Part shown: one piece after another, positions 14,639 to 15,899 of the stretch
Layout of the letters: every line of letters begins with the position of its first letter
Position numbering within the stretch: the first letter of the stretch is position 1
Origin: JBOHCT01 sp050699055
Lineage (GTDB): Bacteria > Actinomycetota > Actinomycetes > Streptosporangiales > JBOHCT01
NCBI GenBank assembly: GCA_050699055.1
Contig: JBOHCT010000092.1
Span: 1-15,899 of the forward strand
Direction: 5' to 3'
DNA length: 15,899 nucleotides
Notes under the pieces: model-generated
Database searches by the model: none
Seen by the model: the letters and a program-made list of their open reading frames with translations, nothing else
Told to the model about the DNA's origin: nothing
Position numbers and translations under genes: made by a program

Positions 14639-15400
14639 GGCCTGCAAGATGGAGATGGCGTAGCGGTACCCGGCGGCCTGGTCGGCCGGCGAGTACGGGT
14701 TGGGCAGGATCGCCAGCCACTTGCGGGCCAGCGCCTCGATCTTGTCCTCGTCAGCGAGCCGCAGATCACCTGCAGCGCGGGCGGGTCGTCGCAGGCGGCG
14801 AACCCGCCTGCCAGCGCGGTGAAGCTGATCCCGGCCCCTGGCGGCCTGGGCCTGGGCGTAGTGATGCCCGTTGATCAGCAGCTTGGCGCCGTAGGGGAAG
14901 TAGGAGGAGAACTTGAGGAAGAACGCCCCGAAGTCCTCATCCACGCAGTGCACATAGAACTGGTTGACCACCGAGGTGGTCCTGACGATCCACGGGTAGG
15001 GCCGGCCGTCCGCGCCGCGGCGCTTCTCGGTCCGAGACACGGTGTTCTTCTCCCGCGCCCGGCCGATGAACAGCACTCCCTCTCTGCGCCCGGCCGCCTC
15101 GAAGGCGGCCAGGTGCTGGTGCATCACGTCGTCCTTGCGCTGGCCCTTGGCGAGGTCGATGCGAGGGATGGCATGCTCGTCGGCGAAAGCCCGCAGCCGC
15201 GTCACGAAGTCCCTACTCATCGGCGCGATCGCCGCGGTCGAGGCGATCGGCTGGCCCAGGTGCCTGCGGATGAACCCCACGATGCCCTCGGCCCGCTGCA
15301 GTCGCGGCGCGTAGAGGTTGCAATACATCCGGTCGATCGACTCGACTTCGAACAGCACGTGACGGGACAGGACATCCGCCACGCTGCGGGGTAGCGTCAT
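14639..15400 (-). pseudogene. Uncharacterised actinobacterial protein, 3'-truncated with two frameshifts
   Basis: ATG 15400 (CGGAG six bases upstream) opens MTLPRSVADVLSRHVLFEVESIDRMYCN, then QPIASTAAIAPMS, DLAKGQRKDDVMH, GVLFIGRAREKNTVSRTEKRR, YPWIVRTTSVVNQFYVHCVDEDFGAFFLKFSSYFPY and LARKWLAILPNPYSPADQAAGYRYAISILQA. I recognise this as a conserved family without known function; intact members continue for about 150 more residues after SILQAEFSLT. Here it stops at ILQA and runs into the GT2 fragment. Between ~14843 and ~14755 the family sequence (ISFTALAGGFAACDDPPALQ) is in a different frame, entered by an apparent +1 and left by an apparent -4 change, so the frame is restored. No catalytic motif is identifiable to me. 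Confidence 0.6.
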
Positions 15401-15470
15401 GAACGGCTCCGGTCGGGCACAGGCCAGCAGGCCACCTACCGCCACAGGCGGTCTATAACGGGGCCACAGC

Positions 15471-15777
15471 GTGCCACCGTCACGCCCCGGCCGGAGCCTC
15501 TCGCCGACACCGGTCACCGGCGGCTCTACCTGCCCGGCCGATACGATCCCGCCGACAGTGTGATCTACGACGACGTCATTCCGCAGTGCCTGTGCTCAGG
15601 GATCAACTCCGTCGCAGAACCGTGGGCTCCCTACCCGGGCAGACGATGGACCTGTCGGCGACCTACGCTGCCCCACCCGAAGGCGTCGACAGCCTCGACG
15701 TGCACATTCGGCAGTTCAACGTCTCCGACTACCCCAACCCCATCGTGATCAAGGACATTTCCATCGAGGGCCCCTGA
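15471..15777 (+). pseudogene. 3' remnant of a secreted/lipoprotein-like protein, frameshifted
   Basis: Two adjoining frames share one domain. The first reads RLYLPGRYDPADSVIYDDV then PQCLCSGINS. After a frameshift at about 15620-15640 the second reads GSLPGQTMDLSATYAAPPEGVDSLDVHIRQFNV to the TGA at 15775-15777. The pattern LCSS/G..., then L.PGQT..L.ATYAAPP.GV.S.DVHIP resembles the end of the beta-sandwich domain of actinobacterial secreted or OmpA-like lipoproteins. I cannot name the family firmly. No start or signal peptide is present; the region upstream is the divergent start of the uncharacterised gene at 15400. It is a remnant. Confidence 0.45.
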
Positions 15778-15833
15778 GCCCGGATCCACCGACTCGTGCT
15801 GGCAGCGATTTGGGGTGATCATTCGTGAGGGGA

Positions 15834-15893
15834 GCGTCTGAGGATGATCTTGGCGATGTTCGGGGGCGTGGCGGTCCTGCCAGCCTCGGACGC
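15834..15893. repeat. Imperfect inverted repeat at window end
   Basis: GCGTCTGAGG (15834-15843) matches the reverse complement of CCTCGGACGC (15884-15893) at 9 of 10 positions with a 40-bp loop. Its meaning is unclear because the window ends here. Confidence 0.25.
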
Positions 15894-15899
15894 TGGCTT

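Noticed and set aside
15844..15899. Possible start of a gene (MILAMFGGVAVLPAS...)
   Set aside because: Only 18 codons are visible, the RBS is ambiguous, and the frame cannot be followed past the window.

Overview
The window is high-GC DNA with strong G/C bias at third codon positions, GTG starts and actinobacterial gene families: a chaplin-like secreted protein, a DivIVA-domain protein, a SigE-type ECF sigma factor, an F420-type luciferase-like oxidoreductase fragment, and BrkB and APC permeases. I infer an actinomycete, possibly of the Streptosporangiales/Thermomonosporaceae type. The family-level placement is only a guess.

The layout has three zones. (1) Positions 1 to about 3337 are a decayed left zone. 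It holds an alpha/beta-hydrolase 3' remnant with a stop, a chaplin-like gene with a strong hairpin terminator, and a small VOC protein. It then holds three joined gene pieces: a 5'-truncated GT4 glycosyltransferase (-), a 5'-truncated and frameshifted luciferase-like oxidoreductase (+), and a 5'-truncated sugar transferase (+) that also seems to lack an internal segment. (2) Positions 3334 to 13656 are a mostly intact core: BrkB-like membrane protein (-), a GNAT 3' remnant (-), an MBL-fold hydrolase that has lost its HxHxDH motif (-), a DivIVA-like coiled-coil protein (+), thiolase (+), a promoter and palindrome in front of a 20-codon ORF, an AAA-type ATPase with a winged-helix tail (+), an APC permease (+), a SigE-family sigma factor (+), a fatty-acyl-CoA ligase (+) and tRNA-Ser(GCT). 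(3) From 13657 to the end is a second decayed zone starting directly at the tRNA 3' end. It contains a GT2 glycosyltransferase whose C-terminal piece (+) and catalytic piece (-) lie in opposite orientation, an uncharacterised actinobacterial protein truncated and joined to the GT2, and a frameshifted secreted/lipoprotein-like 3' end.

Functionally, the intact genes suggest fatty-acid activation (FadD-like ligase) and the last step of beta-oxidation (thiolase), plus an amino-acid or amine permease translationally close to an ECF sigma factor, and a cell-pole or envelope coiled-coil protein. The decayed zones are dominated by polysaccharide-assembly genes (GT4, polyprenyl-phosphate sugar transferase, GT2), so the organism or an ancestor probably carried an exopolysaccharide locus that has been broken up. 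I found no CRISPR array, no recognisable insertion sequence and no transposase. No new defence-type or biosynthetic system is convincingly visible. The most noteworthy items are the rearranged gene fragments, the MBL protein without its metal motif, the perfect 16-bp operator-like palindrome, and the chaplin-like and coiled-coil repeat proteins.
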